Positions 6,095 to 7,299 of a DNA stretch of 7,299 nucleotides are shown here, piece after piece. The position numbers and the translations under genes were made by a program. The stretch covers positions 1 through 7,299 of the forward strand of contig CANNNN010000125.1 of NCBI GenBank assembly GCA_947506075.1, written 5' to 3'. The notes under the pieces were generated by a model. The model ran no database searches. It had not been told where the DNA came from and was given only the letters and a program-made list of their open reading frames with translations. The stretch is from Methylococcaceae bacterium. Lineage in GTDB: Bacteria; Pseudomonadota; Gammaproteobacteria; Methylococcales; Methylomonadaceae. Position 1 is the first letter of the stretch. Each line of letters begins with the position of its first letter.

Positions 6095-6546
6095 TATTTA
6101 TTTTGTATTTGTTCAATCATATCGGTGAATTCACTGACATCCTGAAAACTGCGATAAACCGACGCAAAGCGCACAAAAGCCACATGATCCAGCAAACTTA
6201 ATTCCTTCATCACTTTTTCGCCTAGCTCCTGAGCCGATATTTCCCGCTCACCCGACGCCCGCAAATCCTGCTTGATACGATTGATGGCTGCCTCGATATC
6301 ATCACTGCCCACCGGGCGCTTTTCCAGTGCCCTGAGCATGCCCGAACGCAGCTTTTTCTCCTCAAAAGGCTCACGTATTCCGTCACGCTTGACAATACGA
6401 GGCAGCGTTAACTCGGCCACTTCGTGTGTCGTAAAGCGTTCTTTACAGGTGATACACTCACGCCGCCGGCGAACCTGATCGCCGTCATTAGCCAATCTGG
6501 AATCAAGAACCCTGGTATCTTGCGCCCCACAAAACGGACATCGCAT
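6094..6546 (-). CDS. nrdR: Transcriptional repressor NrdR
   Basis: NrdR is an ATP/dATP-sensing repressor of ribonucleotide reductase genes, which it binds at NrdR boxes. The 150 residues are the standard length. The zinc ribbon is intact, with Cys3, Cys6, Cys31 and Cys34 (CPFC and CITC) and the basic RRRREC segment at 26-31. The ATP-cone follows (about 49-139), with PRIVKRDGIREPFEEKKL at 49-66 and LLDHVAFVRFASVYRSF at 118-134. The start is fixed by the family's MxCPFC opening; no strong ribosome-binding site is visible upstream. It heads the riboflavin genes, a common placement in Proteobacteria. I see no NrdR box in its own upstream region, so autoregulation is not indicated. Confidence 0.96.
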   Translation of the reverse strand: MRCPFCGAQDTRVLDSRLANDGDQVRRRRECITCKERFTTHEVAELTLPRIVKRDGIREPFEEKKLRSGMLRALEKRPVGSDDIEAAINRIKQDLRASGEREISAQELGEKVMKELSLLDHVAFVRFASVYRSFQDVSEFTDMIEQIQNK

Positions 6547-6861
6547 AGTTTAGCCACTTTTTATATAGACCGATGCCCCCATGGCTGGAGGAAATGCCAA
6601 CGACTGCCGGGGAAGAGGTCACGGCAATATCGACCATCAAGCTCGAAAACTATTGATTTTATAACACTCTGCCGTTTATCCGTAGTTTATTTTCTAAAAT
6701 CCATAGCGCTGTTAATGAAACTAAAAACCCTAGCCAGTCCACTAATCACACGAAAGACAACTGATAAATCAGCATGTCGCCTTGCCCAGCCACTGCCCAC
6801 TCAAGTAATAAATCAAACCTTGGCATATACCCCTCCCCTGATTAAGTTAAATTGTTCCATG

Positions 6862-6884
6862 TAAAGCGTGCAATGCACGCCTTA
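6862..6884 (-). repeat. Palindromic repeat element, copy C (REP-like hairpin)
   Basis: Read as minus-strand RNA this is TAAGGCGTGC, loop ATT, GCACGCTTTA, which pairs over ten positions with a single G-U. The core GCGTGC/GCACGC is the same as in copy B at 1979-2000, which points to a dispersed family. It contains the stop codon of the 39-codon frame that ends at 6882. Confidence 0.5.
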
Positions 6885-6903
6885 GCTTAATCCACTCGAT
6901 GGC

Positions 6904-6921
6904 CCCAAACTCAAGCTTGGG
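6904..6921. repeat. Short palindrome CCCAA...TTGGG
   Basis: CCCAA (6904-6908) pairs with TTGGG (6917-6921), with one mismatch and two further pairs inside. It continues into GAACG on the plus strand. It resembles the CCCAAGCTTGAG-type palindromes scattered through some bacterial genomes, but this cannot be tested from one copy. Confidence 0.35.
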
Positions 6922-6944
6922 AACGGCATAATCTGGATAGGGGC

Positions 6945-6983
6945 ATGAACGGTTAACACAAAACAGGATTCGTCGATGAACGG
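6945..6983. repeat. Spaced direct repeat ATGAACGG (two copies)
   Basis: ATGAACGG occurs at 6945-6952 and again at 6976-6983, a 31-base period. Two copies of eight bases are weak on their own; the nearby palindromes suggest that the stretch is a composite repeat element. Confidence 0.3.
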
Positions 6984-7120
6984 AGAGATAGAGCGTAGCA
7001 TTAAAATTCCCCTTCCAAAAACCGCAGTTAGCCCACTAAAATAAAACTTAGTATTTTTAATGGTCTGTTGTAGAGCGGATTTTTGATTGACTTAATCTGC
7101 CAGATATTGTGATGAGTAAA

Positions 7121-7299
7121 TTACGCTGCTGCGAGTAGCTGATCCAGTTTTTTTTGCTGTTCCAGCGCATACAAATCGTCAAAACCACCGACATGATAAT
7201 CGCCGATATATATCTGCGGAACCGTGCGACGGTTGGTTCTGATCATCATTTCTTCTCTTAATCTGGGCTTACCATCTACATTAATTTCTGTATAGCGCA
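7121..7299 (-). CDS. grxC: Glutaredoxin 3 (GrxC), C-terminal part, cut by the window edge
   Basis: Glutaredoxins are small cytoplasmic glutathione-dependent disulfide reductases; one role is supplying electrons to ribonucleotide reductase. Only the last 58 residues are in the window. They carry TVPQIYIGDYHVGGFDDLYALE, reported here as two pieces: the cis-proline TVPQIYIG segment that binds glutathione, and the GGFDDLYALE segment. Both line up with E. coli Grx3. The CPYC active site and the start codon lie beyond position 7299. Frame and stop (TAA at 7121-7123) are unambiguous. The gene is separated from nrdR by 574 bases, so it is probably a different transcription unit. Confidence 0.9.
   Translation of the reverse strand, partial: RYTEINVDGKPRLREEMMIRTNRRTVPQIYIGDYHVGGFDDLYALEQQKKLDQLLAAA

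Larger units (their letters stand above)
6547..7120. other. Gap between grxC and nrdR, repeats and short frames only
   Basis: These 574 bases hold no recognisable gene. On the minus strand there are two short frames with good ribosome-binding sites. One is 39 codons (7001-6882, starting MLRSISPF) after GGAAGGGGA. The other is 26 codons (6826-6746, starting MPRFDLLLEW) after GGGGAGGGG. Neither resembles a protein I know. Between them are palindromes at 6862-6884 and 6904-6921 and a spaced direct repeat of ATGAACGG. A plus-strand frame reaching in from antisense nrdR up to 6864 looks like a shadow. The nrdR-rib promoter should lie here, but I found no pair of -35/-10 hexamers good enough to call. 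Confidence 0.55.

Noticed and set aside
6505..6637. Minus-strand frame of about 44 codons starting at 6637 and running into nrdR in another frame
   Set aside because: There is no proper ribosome-binding site and no family resemblance, and it overlaps the confidently placed nrdR start.
6547..6660. Structured RNA gene (6S, SRP or similar) upstream of nrdR
   Set aside because: The mixed G/C-rich stretch showed none of the conserved sequences of these RNAs and no long closing stem.
6424..6864. 146-codon plus-strand frame overlapping nrdR
   Set aside because: Its first part is antisense to the well-supported nrdR zinc ribbon, and its remainder shows no domain or ribosome-binding site.
7035..7057. 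Terminator-like hairpin ACTAA/TTAGT followed by ATTTTT on the plus strand
   Set aside because: The stem is only five A/T-rich pairs, and the U-run lies on the strand opposite to all visible genes.
6547..7120. FMN riboswitch (RFN element) ahead of the rib operon
   Set aside because: I looked on the minus strand for the conserved RFN segments such as the CCCCACCGGCGG-type core and found none, here or in the other gaps.

Overview
This window looks like ordinary chromosome from a gammaproteobacterium of moderate GC content. It carries a flavin-biosynthesis and housekeeping cluster, entirely on the minus strand. Reading in the direction of transcription (right to left), the order is the 3' end of a glutaredoxin gene (grxC), a long gene-free stretch, then nrdR - ribD - ribE - ribBA - ribH - nusB, a second gap of about 330 bases, and thiL - pgpA. 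The last ~490 bases at the left contain no convincing gene. The nrdR-rib-nusB-thiL-pgpA order is classic for Gammaproteobacteria. The spaced palindromes and the ribBA variant would fit a methanotroph-like (Methylococcales) genome, but that lineage assignment is a weak inference.

The core operon is tightly packed. nrdR and ribD share one base (TAATG). ribD and ribE overlap by 16 bases. ribE and ribBA are 13 bases apart. ribBA and ribH are separated by 58 bases, which hold a possible internal promoter. ribH and nusB overlap as ATGA. After nusB comes a 333-base gap full of small inverted repeats, and then thiL and pgpA, which overlap by 17 bases. The gap suggests that thiL-pgpA is at least partly a separate transcription unit.

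Functionally, RibD carries out the deaminase and reductase steps. The DHBP synthase half of RibBA makes the four-carbon unit. RibH condenses the two branches to lumazine, and RibE dismutates lumazine to riboflavin. The GTP cyclohydrolase II-like half of RibBA has lost two of the three zinc-binding cysteines and the RQEGR-type loop, so the first committed step (GTP opening) probably depends on a separate ribA elsewhere. NrdR is a repressor of ribonucleotide reductase genes, NusB acts in transcription antitermination, ThiL makes thiamine diphosphate, and PgpA makes phosphatidylglycerol.

The non-coding parts are the least ordinary. A palindromic GGCGTGC/GCACGCC element occurs three times: twice as an inverted pair immediately upstream of thiL, and once between grxC and nrdR. 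Three very short reading frames with good Shine-Dalgarno sequences lie in the two gaps. I found no FMN riboswitch, tRNA, rRNA, CRISPR array, transposase or defence-like gene, and nothing that amounts to a clearly new system.
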